From: Isochrysis galbana
Lineage: Eukaryota; Haptophyta; Isochrysidales; Isochrysidaceae
Length of the DNA stretch: 64,000 nucleotides
Direction of reading: 5' to 3'
Assembly: GCA_018136815.1 (NCBI GenBank)
Contig: CM030935.1
Location: forward strand, 5,001,945 to 5,065,944
A program made the position numbers and the translations under genes. The notes beneath the pieces were generated by a model. That model saw nothing but the letters and a program-made list of their open reading frames with translations, did not search any database and was not told the origin of the DNA. Of this stretch, positions 1-9,501 are shown in pieces (positions within the stretch are counted from its first letter, which is position 1; the number at the start of each line of letters is the position of its first letter).

Positions 1-15
1 TCCGTGCGTGCTTAC

Positions 16-989
16 CTGTAGCGAACGAGCGAATCGAGGTCGCGTGCGTGCTGGAGCAGCTTGGGGTCACATGGCACCTCAGGTAGCGGGTTGGCGAGGT
101 AGTAGGGCGCGATCAGCTCGGACTCGACCGTGAGACGCTTCTGCGCACCGTCTCGCGACGGCGGGACTAGCTCGAGCCGCTTGTCACGCAGCCGCTTCGC
201 GCGCGCCTCTTCCTCGGCGCGCTTCCGCTTCGCCTCCTCGGCGCGGCGCACCTCCTCGGCCGATGGCCGAGGCTTGGACGGCTTCTGCGTGGACGGCGGC
301 GGTTCGCACGATTGGTCCTTGTTCCGCGACTCGCGGCGGGCATCAGTGGCGAGGAGAGGCGGCAGCGATCGCTCGGGCTCGGCGCATGGGGCCGGGGGCG
401 GCACCGCGCGCGAGGCGCCCGCCGACGAGAGGTCGCGCATGCCGCGAGAGGGATCGGCAGACGACAAGCCATGCATGCTGCGCGGCGGCTCAGCGGAGTG
501 TGTCTGCATTCCGCGTGGTGGCTCTGCCGAGTGCGCGTGCATGCCACGTGGCGGCTCGACGGTTTGTGAATGCATGCCACGCTCGGCGCGGCCAGCAGGA
601 GGGTAGCCGTGCGGCGGGGCGAAGCCTGTGCGCTGCTCGAAGCCATCGCGCTGGCGGTCAACGTGCTCCAAGCGGTCCAGTGGGCGGAGAGGTCTCGTGG
701 GGGGCTCTACACGTCCTGCGGGCCCGGTCGATCCGAGAGGACCAAGTCCCATACCACCACCGGTCCACTCCCACCCGCCGTGCGCAGGCGGGGGCGCGCC
801 AGAAGCCCTGGAAGTCGTAGGCTGCTCTCGGGGCGCAGAGGGCCTCGCGGCTGAAGCGGCAGACTGAGAGAGTCTCGCGGCGGTAGCGGCGATCTGCGCG
901 CGGATGTCGCTCATCGAGCCCGAGACTGGTGCGGGAGCGCCGCCCAGGGACGCGATGAACGAATCAGCAGCCAGCCGAGCCGACGACAT
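16..989 (-). CDS. PAF1: PAF1 homologue, first coding exon (partial)
   Basis: Likely N-terminal exon of the Paf1 subunit of the PAF1 complex, a nuclear factor that travels with RNA polymerase II during elongation and supports histone modification. The exon encodes about 324 residues from the ATG at 989. Near its end is NPLPEVPCDPKLL, which resembles the start of the conserved Paf1 domain (human NSLPDIPFDPKFI), followed by DSLVRY. The coding frame then meets a clean donor (CAG|GTAAGC, donor at 15-14), so the rest of the gene lies left of the window. Before the domain there is a long extension absent from human PAF1: a run of about six imperfect EPPRGMH-type repeats (roughly residues 140-195) and a basic EEAKRKRAEEE coiled-coil stretch. 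The repeats may be a lineage-specific expansion. Identification rests on the short Paf1 motif plus the exon end at the matching place. Confidence 0.65.
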
Positions 990-1017
990 CCTGCTTCTGA
1001 CCCCCTTGCCTCTCCAC

Positions 1018-1049
1018 CCCTCCCTCTCTCTCTCTCTCTCTCTCTCCCC

Positions 1050-1146
<97 letters not shown>

Positions 1147-1200
1147 GCTCTCTCTCTTCTCTTTCTCTCTCCCTCTCTCTCTCTCTCTTTCTCTCTCTCT

Positions 1201-1231
<31 letters not shown>

Positions 1232-1390
1232 CCTCCCCTCCCTACTGCTCTCCCTCCCTTTTCCCCTCCCTCCCTCCCTCTCCCTCCTCTCCTCCTCCCT
1301 ACTACTACTCTCCGCTCTCCTCGCTCCCTTTCCCCCGACACTCTCTCTCTCTTCTCTCTCTCCCTCTCTACTCTCCCTCCTCCTAGAGAT
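1018..1390. repeat. CT-rich microsatellite
   Basis: Long, slightly interrupted (CT)n tract grading into CCT and CCCT repeats. It starts just upstream of the PAF1 start codon, so it sits in the presumed PAF1 promoter or 5' leader. Reading frames through it are only Leu/Ser or Arg/Glu runs and are not genes. Confidence 0.95.
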
Positions 1391-2108
1391 ATGCATCTTC
1401 CCCCCTCGCTCGCTTCTTCAATGTACCACCCCTCTTTTTTCCCCCTCTCTACACGCTCACTCTCACCTACTCTCTCTCTCTTCTTCTTCTTCCGTTCCCT
1501 GCCCCGTCGTCATCATCTTCTCTTTCCTTTGGGTGGCGCCCACTACTCTCTCTCTCTCTCTTCTCGCATTCATCGCACCGATGTCGTCGTCCTCTCCTCC
1601 TCGCTCCACCCCTCATAACTTCATGAAACAACTCTCTTTCTCTTCCACCCTCTCTCAATCCGTCGTCGTCGTCGTCGTCTCCTCTCCTACTCTCGGAGCT
1701 CCTCGCGCTCTACTACATTTCTTCTCGTCTTCTCTCATCTCTGCGTCTCTTTACCGTCGCAGCCCCTTTTCTTCTTCCTCCTCCTCTCTCTCTCTCTTCT
1801 CTTCTCTGTGCCCCTCGTCTCTCTCTTCTCGCGCGCCCCTCGGCCGCAAGCTCTCTGCTCCGGTCAAAGAGCGCCGGGCCCGCGACCGCTGGTAGGAGTA
1901 GAGCATTCCCCCCCAATGTACAATGTAGGCTATTTTAACTCCTTACCGCCGGCCCGCAGCGCCAATTTTATTGGCGCTTCGGATTTGATCTTTTGCGACT
2001 TGTGCGGCAGGAGGAACTGCGTGTAAGAGATAAGTGAGAGGGCACGAGCGAACAGAAGGTGGAACATATTCTCTGGGTGCCAACTCCCAGGTCCCAGGGC
2101 CGACGGCC
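1391..2108. other. Pyrimidine-rich intergenic DNA, no gene seen
   Basis: Continuation of C/T-rich low-complexity sequence with short TCG and CTT runs to about 1860, then ordinary mixed sequence. No reading frame shows a domain, hydrophobic pattern or splice structure I would defend. Confidence 0.6.
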
Positions 2109-2116
2109 CTCGTCCC

Positions 2117-2306
2117 CCTAGATGGGAAATACGGTGCTGGGTCCTGCAAATACAGCCAAATACATATGTATTTGGCCTCCGGCCAAATACATTTCAAATA
2201 CATTCGAGGCCTACAACCCAGGACGCGCTTCAAATACAGCCAAATACATATGTATTTGGCCTCTGGCCAAATACGGTAAATACGTATTTCGTATTTCCCA
2301 TCTAGG
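2117..2306. mobile_element. 190-bp MITE with 16-bp TIRs and 8-bp target duplication (hAT-like)
   Basis: Perfect 16-bp terminal inverted repeats (CCTAGATGGGAAATAC at 2117-2132 and its complement at 2291-2306) enclose a non-coding element. The 8-bp direct repeat CTCGTCCC flanks it at 2109-2116 and 2307-2314. Inside are two nearly identical 44-bp copies (2147-2190 and 2231-2274), each containing a palindrome around CCAAATACATATGTATTTGG. An 8-bp target duplication is typical of hAT elements, and a hAT BED-finger fragment is present at 14.5 kb, but no direct link between the two is shown. The intact ends and duplication suggest a recent insertion. Confidence 0.88.
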
Positions 2307-2367
2307 CTCGTCCCTCGTCGCCCCCGCACCCCCACCCCCGGCGCGCGCCGCGGGACGCGGGACAGCG

Positions 2368-2760
2368 ATGCCCCTCGGTGTCCCCGGCATGATGGAGGAG
2401 GAGGAGGAGATGCCAGTGGACCCGGACGACGAGGAACGTCAACATCTTTCCTCGGACGACGAGGCAGACTGCGCGCTCTTGTTCGTGGAGGAGGAGGAGG
2501 ACGACGACGAGCTGGCTGGCGAGCGACGGCGACGGGTGCGACTATGGCGCGGAGGGCGACAGCGACAACGGTGAAGAGGGAGCCGGTGCGCCTTCGCGAC
2601 TCGTTCCCAGAGAGGAAACGAGCTTCGCTCCGACACAATCGGGCTCCTCACCAGCTCGCAGCCATTGCGAGGCCGACAGCCGGCGATCGGCCGACACGGA
2701 ACCTCCGCGATTGTTATGGGGATTCGCCCGACATACATTCACTGCGTTGATTCTCCCACG
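2368..2760 (+). other. Acidic open frame, unknown
   Basis: Just right of the MITE, two overlapping plus-strand frames read as strongly acidic sequence (MMEEEEEMPVDPDDEERQ..., EEEEDDDEL) and then, in the neighbouring frame, a Ser/Arg-rich stretch. They could be a broken N-terminal region of a transposase or host protein with a frameshift near 2515. No conserved domain was recognised. Confidence 0.25.
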
Positions 2761-2992
2761 CGCGAGATCCTCCCATTCTCCCAAAATAGACTTCCATGGG
2801 CCGGACGCCCAGATGGGACAATAGGCTTCTAATAGGTTTTTAAACCTTCTAATATTCTTACCGCACTCGCGGCGAATGGAACCACTACCTACTACACGTA
2901 GCACGTAGCATACTTTCTACACCCCCACTCCCCCGGCCCTTCTCCCCCCGCCATAAGGCGGCTCCCCCCGTGCACTACTAGGGGGATAGGGG

Positions 2993-3514
2993 TGTCGCAT
3001 CCGCGATCGACCTTTTTGTTTTAGAAGTTGTCTGCGTTTCTATGTCCCCTCCTTGCAGGCTAGTCACTAGTCACCGTCGCAGGATCCTACATTCGTCCAT
3101 TCGCCCTTGTTGCCCTCGCCTCCTTTGTCGCCTCCCTTGCCGCCTGCTTGCCCCTCACCTGGCTTACCTCCTTGTGTGCTCCTCGCGTTTTAGGCTAAGT
3201 CGCGCGATCAGGTATCGCCGGTGCAAGGAACCGCCCCCATGTGTGACCCTGATTCCCCCTCAGGTGTTGGCCGTTGAATTATATCGTGGCGCTATTTTAC
3301 TTCGGTCTTCATCAACTCACTTAAGGGTTTTCGAAAGATTCCCTCCTTATTCCTGTGCGTAACTGTCGCCCCGTCGGATCGTCCGTCGCCCCGTCGCTCT
3401 CTTGTCGGCATTCTCTTCCTTGTTCGGTCTGCCAGCGGGTTCCTGTGCGTTCCGTGATAGGGATACGTTAGTGTGGAGAGTGTTGACGTGAGTGTAGTGT
3501 CATCTTGTCGGTCC
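2993..3514 (+). repeat. Dispersed 522-bp repeat, copy 1 (inverted relative to copy 2)
   Basis: Nearly identical in reverse orientation to 46364-46885. Shared ends are TGTCGCATCC on one side and GTCGGTCC on the other, with sequence diverging abruptly outside. Frames inside both copies translate similarly only because the DNA is the same. It may be a solo LTR-like or non-autonomous element; no TIR or target duplication was recognised. Confidence 0.85.
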
Positions 3515-3604
3515 CCCCGTCCCCGAAAAGAATTTTTGTTTTGGAGCTGGGTCACGTGCGAGCCAGGTGCCTTTTCGACAGGCGAGAGAGAGCGAGACCC
3601 CAGA

Positions 3605-3659
3605 GCTCGCTCCAGCGGCTAAGTCCCCGGCACCCGGGGAGATAGCCGCTGGAGCGAGC
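3605..3659. repeat. Perfect 17-bp-stem hairpin with conserved inner hairpin core
   Basis: Arms 3605-3621 and 3643-3659 are exact inverse complements. Between them lies an inner hairpin TCCCCGG-CAC-CCGGGGA. The 22-bp core 3621-3642 recurs exactly at 49161-49182 and 60388-60409. Confidence 0.8.
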
Positions 3660-4136
3660 CCTTATTGTCACCTTTCGGCACCAGAATCTCACACTGTGAC
3701 CTGTTACGGACCTATTGCGACCTGTTGACATGTCTTCTTAATAGGACGAGGCCCCCAAAACCAAAACCTGTTGACCTTGTGCCTGTTGTCCCATCCGGGG
3801 CCGGACGGACAAGCAAGGCGGGGGAGTCACTAGCACCGACGCCGACGCCATGGAGCTTTTCCTGGCGGGTTAGAGGGGGTTTCGGGGGGGGGGGGGGATC
3901 GATGCACTTTGCATAGGGATGTGGCGGTCAAACAGTCTACAAAAATCATTTTGCGCCATCTCCATCTACAGCAACCCCTCCAACTTGCACGCTCCCGACC
4001 CCGAGGGGAGTTGCCGCAAGGCGGGGAATGAGGTTAAGGAAGGGAAGGGGGCGTGGCTACGGCTACGAGTAAGTGATTCAGTGCCACGGGTGAGGCGAGA
4101 ACTTTAAAAGGTTTTTTTTTGCACGCTCCCGACCCG
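3660..4136. other. Intergenic DNA with poly-G run and a repeat terminus
   Basis: No gene seen. It holds a G homopolymer near 3886-3897 and, at 3919-3936, a variant (GATGTGGCGGTCAAACAG) of the repeated terminus also found at 9291, 19531 and 46962. Confidence 0.5.
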
Positions 4137-5204
4137 TTACTGACCCTTCCGTTTGCGTGCCCGACCACTCTTGCGTCCGATGCCACTATCGCTAGCAGCG
4201 CCATCTCGTCCTTGCGACGCTGCTGCACTGCTGCTCGACCTTTTACTTGTGGCTACAAGGGCCGCCGCCGGCTTGGGCGGCTGCGCGGGCAACGCTACCT
4301 CGCGCTTCGGGCCCCGAGGGCTCGGTGCGGGTTTGCCCGCGCCGCCCTTCGCCTTCTTTCCTCCCAAAGCGATAGCCCGCACTTCAGCCTCTACCACTGC
4401 GGCCTTTGCCAACACAGCGGAGTCGTCCGCGGCAAAGCTGTCTACACAATGAGCTGCTGCCTCCCGGATCCGATGAGCGCGCTCCCACCATGAGGAAGGG
4501 CCGTCGTACGAGTCCATCGCAATTCGGCGCGATTCATCATCAAATGTCTCTGCGCCGGCTTCAAGTGCGTCGACCAGCATTGAGAGGGACGCCTTATCGA
4601 GGGCCTCACTCTGCCGCAGCCCGTCCAGGTCCTCCGCAGCACCCTCGGTCAGTATTTCCATGTACAACCGCTTGAACGATGCGCGTAAGGTGGCCACACT
4701 GCCCTCTACCGTCTGCCCTGCTGCCCGCGGCGTGCGCTCAACGCCCCAGTCGCCGAGCGCAACCATCGAATCCTCCTCGCCCGCAGCCTCATCGCCCTCA
4801 GCCTCCTCCCCCTCACCGATCGCTCGAAGGTAAGTGTATGCAGCTGCGCGCTGCGAGGCCATCACACGGTCATAGAGTGGAAGCTGGAGCGGCGCGAGCG
4901 CCTCGCCGAGCGCGTGCGAAGGCAGCAACTCAGCCGCGCGCAGTGGCCCTCGCTCTGGCTGGTCGAGTCCGGATGGAACAGCGCGCTCAAGCGCCTCGTG
5001 CAGCTCGAGCATCGCAGCTAGGGAGCGCACAACTCCTCCGCTCAGTTCAGCAAGCCTCCTTGCGCCCGCAGCAGCAGCCGAGGGCGGCAGGCGGCTGAGG
5101 TCGACATCGGAGGGGAGCGGAGCACCAGAGAGCTCCTCAAGGGGCTCAGCGAGTGGCCCCCACTCTTCGGGCGCCCAAGATACCATCGCGGTGGCTGGCG
5201 ACAT
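4137..5204 (-). CDS. Putative Rsa3-like ribosome-assembly protein
   Basis: Intronless frame of 355 residues from the ATG at 5204 (MSPATAMVSW). A longer frame reaches an ATG at 5405, but its extra part only translates the GGGGA minisatellite as Pro/Leu/Ser, so the inner start is preferred. The middle contains FKRLYMEILTEGAAEDLDG followed by LSMLVDALEAG and a DDESRR segment. This pattern resembles the short Rsa3 domain of fungal pre-60S assembly factors (aromatic-Y...DL..LR...LxxLIxALxxG). The C-terminal 90 residues are low-complexity and basic and end in KSGRARKRKGQ, consistent with a nucleolar protein. The stop is TAA at 4139-4137. The domain call is from remembered pattern only. The first 150 residues are Leu/Ala-rich helices of unknown role. 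Confidence 0.45.
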   Translation of the reverse strand: MSPATAMVSWAPEEWGPLAEPLEELSGAPLPSDVDLSRLPPSAAAAGARRLAELSGGVVRSLAAMLELHEALERAVPSGLDQPERGPLRAAELLPSHALGEALAPLQLPLYDRVMASQRAAAYTYLRAIGEGEEAEGDEAAGEEDSMVALGDWGVERTPRAAGQTVEGSVATLRASFKRLYMEILTEGAAEDLDGLRQSEALDKASLSMLVDALEAGAETFDDESRRIAMDSYDGPSSWWERAHRIREAAAHCVDSFAADDSAVLAKAAVVEAEVRAIALGGKKAKGGAGKPAPSPRGPKREVALPAQPPKPAAALVATSKRSSSSAAASQGRDGAASDSGIGRKSGRARKRKGQ

Positions 5205-5271
5205 GGCTTTTGAGGCGAGTGAGGCGAGTGAGGTCGGGCCAGAGGAGGGAAGGTAGGGTGAGGGAAGAAGA

Positions 5272-5335
5272 AAGGGAGGGGAGGGGAGGGGAGGGGAGGG
5301 GAGGGGAGGGGAGGGGAGGGGAGGGGAGGGAGGTG
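5272..5335. repeat. GGGGA minisatellite
   Basis: About ten tandem GGGGA units just upstream of the preferred start codon of the Rsa3-like gene, in its 5' leader or promoter. Confidence 0.9.
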
Positions 5336-5405
5336 GAGGAAACGGGAGGGGAGGCGGAGAGGCGCGGCGGCGACGCGCGGCACGACGCACAGTGTGCCGC
5401 GGCAT

Positions 5406-5989
5406 ATTTTTACTTACTACCTCCGTTCCATTACTGAGACGTCAAGGAGGCTTAAAACAATAACGGTTAGCTAGACACTAATATTGAGGCCCCGCCAAAG
5501 ATGTCAGAGGGGAGAGGGTACATTGGGGCTTAACATGAACATTTTGTTTCATCTCAACAGTGTGATTCGCACCTAGCTAGGGACGAAGTTGCAATGAATG
5601 GAATTCTAATCAGTGTCCTTAAGCACATCACACATCACGGCGGTGCGGCAAATCACAAATCATACTCATTCGATCCCTCCACCTCAACGATGCGCGCCAA
5701 CACAAAGCTTTAATATTGAAGAGAGCACTGAATTCCTCAGGGGGGGCCTTCATGCTGAATGCTTACTCACACTTGCACAGCGGCAAGGCCCGTTGTCAGG
5801 TGGTGCTGAGGCCTGCGAGCGCTTCGGCTCCGGCGGCTTGGGGCGGCCCCGTTGGGGCGTCGTGACGGCGGGGGACTGGGAGAGGGGAGCGGTCGGCGCG
5901 CGCTCCATCGCTAAAAAAAAATCTTTCTGAAGATTCGGGGCTACTCGCCTACTAGCTATGGGTCACACCTGTGCCTTCGCTCTCTACAT
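5406..5989. other. Intergenic DNA, no gene seen
   Basis: Mixed-composition sequence without a supported gene. A segment at about 5895 (GCGCGCTCCATCGCTAAA) recurs at about 8230, so it brackets the LINE on both sides and may mark duplicated or element-end sequence. Confidence 0.4.
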
Positions 5990-8209
5990 CGCCCTTAACT
6001 TCCCTCCCTCCACCTCTTTCCCTGCCCCCCTTCTTTCCTTTTTCTTCGGTTTCCGGGGTCCGGCCTCGGTACACTACCTGGGGCCTGGTTCGGAGTGTGG
6101 GGCTCGGGCAGGCCTTTCGAGTTTGTCGATAGTGTTGTGTGTGTCTGTCCGTCTTCGTCTTGTTTGTGTTAGATAGGTCCGGTTCCTAATGTCCCCGGCA
6201 TCAATTTTGAGTGGCGTGCCAAAGCTTCAATTGCTAAGGTTGTCTTACTCCCTGATCCCCTCGACAGCGTGGACGATCCCTAGCTTGGTGGTCAGTGCCA
6301 CTATCTCTGCATTGGGCCTAAGTCCGCCTTTGTCGTTTCTACTAAAGATGGGTCTCAAGTCGTTCATGTCTACCCTTTTCTTGGGTTGCCTGCCCATGCC
6401 CGCCTGGGCTGTTCTCGCCGAATCGGTTTCTTGTGCGAATAGGAGTGCTTTGCTCAGCAAGGCATATCTCTCTATGGTTCTTATCAGTATTGATTCCTCC
6501 GAAAATTTTACACCATCGTAGTGTATCCTATAGAAGTTCGTGATTATGTATCTCCACGCTAATAGGTATAGTATACATATCGCTTTCGGGGCGTCTCCTT
6601 TCGGGAAAACGAATAGGTCATCTATAATGGTTTCCTCTCTGCTCCTTTCAACCTCAGGTGAGAAGCGCGCGACTTTATTTAGTTCGCCTAGGATGTTAGT
6701 TATCCTGGGGCATTCACCTAGGTGGATCGAGGATTCCTCCGCCTCCCCACATATGCGGCATGTTTTGTTTCTGCCCGGAAAACGGTTATATGTGCCTACT
6801 CGCCTGTGTGTGATATGTTTGAAGTGCAAGTGCATGTCTCGCGTCGTTATCATTGGCGAGGTGTATAGCTTTGCGAGGTGCGCCCATGTGTCGCCTGAGG
6901 TTTGCAGTTTTTCCTCCCACTTGATCAGTCCCGTGTGGTGTTTGCGCTTGCATTTCGCTTGCTGGAGGGCCTCGGTGATATGTTCTACACCGGTGCCGTC
7001 CAGCGGCGTCTTGCCGTCTAGTGTGTATTCGTCTGCTAGCGGGTACTCTAGCCTTTTATTGGTTTTGTACCCTTCCCCCCAATGCGCCGGTGGGGATGGG
7101 TCTAGGTTCGTGGGTGCGGCGGGCAATCTTTTCCCGACTATGGGTGTGCCTAAGTATGAGAGCTCCGCCTCATACCACCTTCCTTTGATGCTCACGTAGT
7201 ATTCCCCGTCTATTGTTATTCGCAGTTCGGGTGTCGGTACCACCGGGAGGTGGTCCGAGGCGCCTTTCCCCGTAAAAAGTGCCGGGTGCGGGCCGATTGT
7301 CTGCCAATTGATGTTTGAGCATACGATGGGGGAATAGATCCTGTCTATTCGCGTGTGAACGGTCCCCGAAAGTCGGGTGAAGCCCCCTTTGATGTTACCG
7401 TTCACTAGATTGTATGCGTCCATTAATCCTATCTCATTCATAGTCGTTCTTAGTTTGGGTCCGTGGGCGTTTCCATATTCCTCACGGTTCGTGTGCTTCC
7501 TTGTGTCTCTCTCCACATCCTCTACACAATTGAAGTCGCCTCCCATAATGGTGTCGTGTTCTCTTCCCATGGGGCTCGTTTTCAATGTTTCTATCTGGGT
7601 GGCTCTCAAGTTGGGCGCGGCGCTCAGATATATAGATATTAGTTCCAATTCTTTAGATTCTATTACGCATCTAACTTGTAGGCATCTGCCTTCGACTAGC
7701 GTTTCCGCCGTATCCGGTAACATTTTCACTCTTGGGGCGTCTCTGGGGAGTGTCTCCCCGGTGTCGTCCTCCCTGTTGCCGCTGTCTCCCCTGATGGGGG
7801 TCCAAAGCTGCTCTTTCCAGTGCCTGTTTTGATGCGACACTTCCCCAATGGGGTCCTGTCTTGTATGGCGCCGGGCCGGCCCCTCGCGCCGGAGCACGAG
7901 GGCGGTAACGCGGCTGTGTAGGGTCCCGGCCCGGGGGCCTTCCCTCTGGGTTCGTCCCTCTGGTGCTTTGTGGTAGGTGTGGCTGTGGAATGTGCTGGAG
8001 GTGTGTTGCCTGCTGGCTGGTGCCAGCATGGCGGCCTTGTACGTGTCGTTCGTGGTGATGCGCGGGCGCGGCCCGCCGGCTCCTGTGCCCACCTGACTGG
8101 GGGGGTCGTCCTGGCGCGGTCGCTTCGGCGACAGCGGCGTTTCCATGAGCTCTTCGTCCATCATGGCGAGGGCAGCGGCAGCGAGAGCGGGCGGCGGCGC
8201 GCGCTCCAT
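5990..8209 (-). mobile_element. Non-LTR retrotransposon (LINE), internally deleted
   Basis: Minus-strand LINE consisting of the coding frame 8209-6245 and a 3' untranslated tail to about 5990. The tail shares an AAAGGCCTGCCCG... segment and neighbouring bases with the tail of a second LINE fragment at 15896-16100. The reverse-transcriptase domain is missing (see the coding feature). The 5' end is undefined and no target duplication was found. Confidence 0.75.
6245..8209 (-). CDS. LINE ORF2-like protein: endonuclease joined to C-terminal zinc knuckle, no RT
   Basis: The 654-residue frame begins with a poorly conserved Ala/Pro/Arg-rich leader. An apurinic-type endonuclease/exonuclease/phosphatase domain follows. 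It is recognised by GGDFNCVEDVERDT (near 7540) and the catalytic-loop signature SDHLPVV (near 7250), as used to nick target DNA. Immediately after this the protein passes into a C-terminal segment with a knuckle CRICGEAEESSIHLGEC (CxxC...H...C, near 6740) and a conserved helical tail LAWRYIITNFYRI. A normal LINE has several hundred reverse-transcriptase residues (including the YxDD box) between these parts; none is present. The frame is nonetheless open across the join. It is either a deletion derivative or a non-autonomous form. The tail is also found at 15.55-15.9 kb. Confidence 0.75.
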   Translation of the reverse strand: MERAPPPALAAAALAMMDEELMETPLSPKRPRQDDPPSQVGTGAGGPRPRITTNDTYKAAMLAPASRQHTSSTFHSHTYHKAPEGRTQREGPRAGTLHSRVTALVLRREGPARRHTRQDPIGEVSHQNRHWKEQLWTPIRGDSGNREDDTGETLPRDAPRVKMLPDTAETLVEGRCLQVRCVIESKELELISIYLSAAPNLRATQIETLKTSPMGREHDTIMGGDFNCVEDVERDTRKHTNREEYGNAHGPKLRTTMNEIGLMDAYNLVNGNIKGGFTRLSGTVHTRIDRIYSPIVCSNINWQTIGPHPALFTGKGASDHLPVVPTPELRITIDGEYYVSIKGRWYEAELSYLGTPIVGKRLPAAPTNLDPSPPAHWGEGYKTNKRLEYPLADEYTLDGKTPLDGTGVEHITEALQQAKCKRKHHTGLIKWEEKLQTSGDTWAHLAKLYTSPMITTRDMHLHFKHITHRRVGTYNRFPGRNKTCRICGEAEESSIHLGECPRITNILGELNKVARFSPEVERSREETIIDDLFVFPKGDAPKAICILYLLAWRYIITNFYRIHYDGVKFSEESILIRTIERYALLSKALLFAQETDSARTAQAGMGRQPKKRVDMNDLRPIFSRNDKGGLRPNAEIVALTTKLGIVHAVEGIRE

Positions 8210-8776
8210 GACCCTATCGTTTTAACGATAGTTGCGCGCTCCATCGCTAAAACTATAACAATAGTTTTCGACGTGGAGGCAAGCCGGACAAGCAGTCATG
8301 TGTAAGTGTAAGGCTGTGAATAGGTTTGATTTTGAGCTATCTAGATATTAGCTAACAGGGCGCTTCGGCTATCTAGATAGATACTAATTACTAATAGTGG
8401 CTCAGCACTATCTAGATAGATACTAATAGTGCCCGAGCCTTGCCTAATATCAGTATTAATAGTAATAGCTCTAGATATCTGCTATATGATAGTATATTTG
8501 ATGTTCGAGTGTATATGTGAGTGCATGAGTCATGACATGAGTGTGTGTGGGCGAATGAGCTCATACATTACGCTTCATCGATCGCTCGGCCACACCTTGC
8601 TCGCGAACATGGCATAAGGTTTATAGGTAGATGGCACTAAATGTTGCTTCTTAGTAGTAGTATATTTGTATTGTAATGTTGTACGTAGTAATTTAGTTAG
8701 GGGAGGGGGGGGGGGGCAAAAGTCTGGCGCGAAGCCTCGCCACTCGCCACAAGTGCCAACAACCGCGGCAAGAGAC
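8210..8776. other. Intergenic DNA with small palindromes and short tandem repeats
   Basis: CTATCGTTTTAACGATAG (near 8213) is a near-perfect palindrome. CTATCTAGATAGATACTAAT recurs two to three times between about 8335 and 8440. A G homopolymer lies at 8701-8716. No gene seen. Confidence 0.5.
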
Positions 8777-8950
8777 ATGGGGCGCAAGCGGACAGCAGCT
8801 GCAATGGCAATGGCGGCTGCAGATGACACATACGAGGTGGACCACATCGTGGCGAAGCGCTTGCAGAAGGGCGAGGTTCAGTACTTGATCCGGTGGCAGG
8901 GCTTCAACGCGAAGCACGACACGTGGGAGCCCGCGACGCGGCACGGCGAG
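8777..8950 (+). CDS. Chromodomain protein, first exon (partial)
   Basis: Encodes 58 residues from the ATG at 8777 (MGRKRTAAAM). Almost all of the remainder is a chromodomain: YEVDHIVAKR, QYLIRWQGF and DTWEP are the signature blocks, including the aromatic residues Y/W/W that cage methyl-lysine on histone H3. The frame then meets GAG|GTTAGT, a plausible donor. The C-terminal helix of the domain and anything after it should be in a later exon that I could not place before the repeat terminus at 9291. It may be a small host gene or the remains of a chromodomain-bearing retroelement integrase; it lacks integrase sequence upstream and begins with its own ATG, which favours a host or truncated gene. 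Confidence 0.6.
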
Positions 8951-9290
8951 GTTAGTTGACGCAATGTAGTGCGTGCTGCGCAGCGGCGTTCCTTTGGCAC
9001 GGTATTGGAGGGCAACACTGCCCACACGCTCGGAAACATTCTGGGAGACCGCCCCTCGCTCGCCAAAAATCGCATCGCGCCTCTCATAGACATTGGTCTT
9101 CACGTACGCCGCGAGCTCACGATGCCAATCGGAACAATCATTCCAGTGCGTGGACTCGTAGTCTCGGCGAGTGCAGGGGAGGGAGAGGGAGGGCGGTGGG
9201 GCGAGGGGGGCGGGCTCCCTTTGCCTCCGGGAAACGTTCCGCGTCACTCCCCCCCCCCCCCCCCCCCCGAAATCCTGCAGAACCACCTTA
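8951..9290. other. Unassigned sequence between the chromodomain exon and VPS41
   Basis: On the minus strand a frame through about 9165-8955 reads like protein (WNDCSDWHRELAAYV), but no start, domain or splice structure could be fixed; it may be transposase debris. A C homopolymer is at 9250-9268. Confidence 0.3.
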
Positions 9291-9315
9291 AAAAGCCCTG
9301 TTTGACCGCCCTACA
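9291..9315. repeat. Repeated element terminus (TGTTTGACCGCCCTACA)
   Basis: AAAAGCCCTGTTTGACCGCC... occurs here as a right-hand end and at 19531-19557 as a left-hand end. Shorter matches are at 46962-46979 and 3919-3936. The pattern fits the terminal inverted repeat of a DNA transposon family whose partner ends are missing. Confidence 0.55.
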
Positions 9316-9501
9316 ATAACGCCACACAACGATTGCAAATCACGGGCATTTCTAGGGCATTTGCATCGGCCTTCGTCCCACAATTACATCTTGGCCCAAG
9401 AGAATGCATACCGCAAACGGAAGAGAGAGGAGCACCACCCAATCCAAATGACTTTGGCGGGGTGACGCATCGGCGCCAGCGTCGGCAGCGACGGTGGCGA
9501 C

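Noticed and set aside
911-1396. Long Arg/Glu and Leu/Ser reading frames on both strands
   Set aside because: They only translate the CT microsatellite; no start context, domain or composition of a real protein.
3042-3362. Two similar Arg/Cys-rich frames (here and at 46516-46836)
   Set aside because: They are the same 522-bp repeat read in one frame; no domain, and the DNA similarity extends equally outside the frame.
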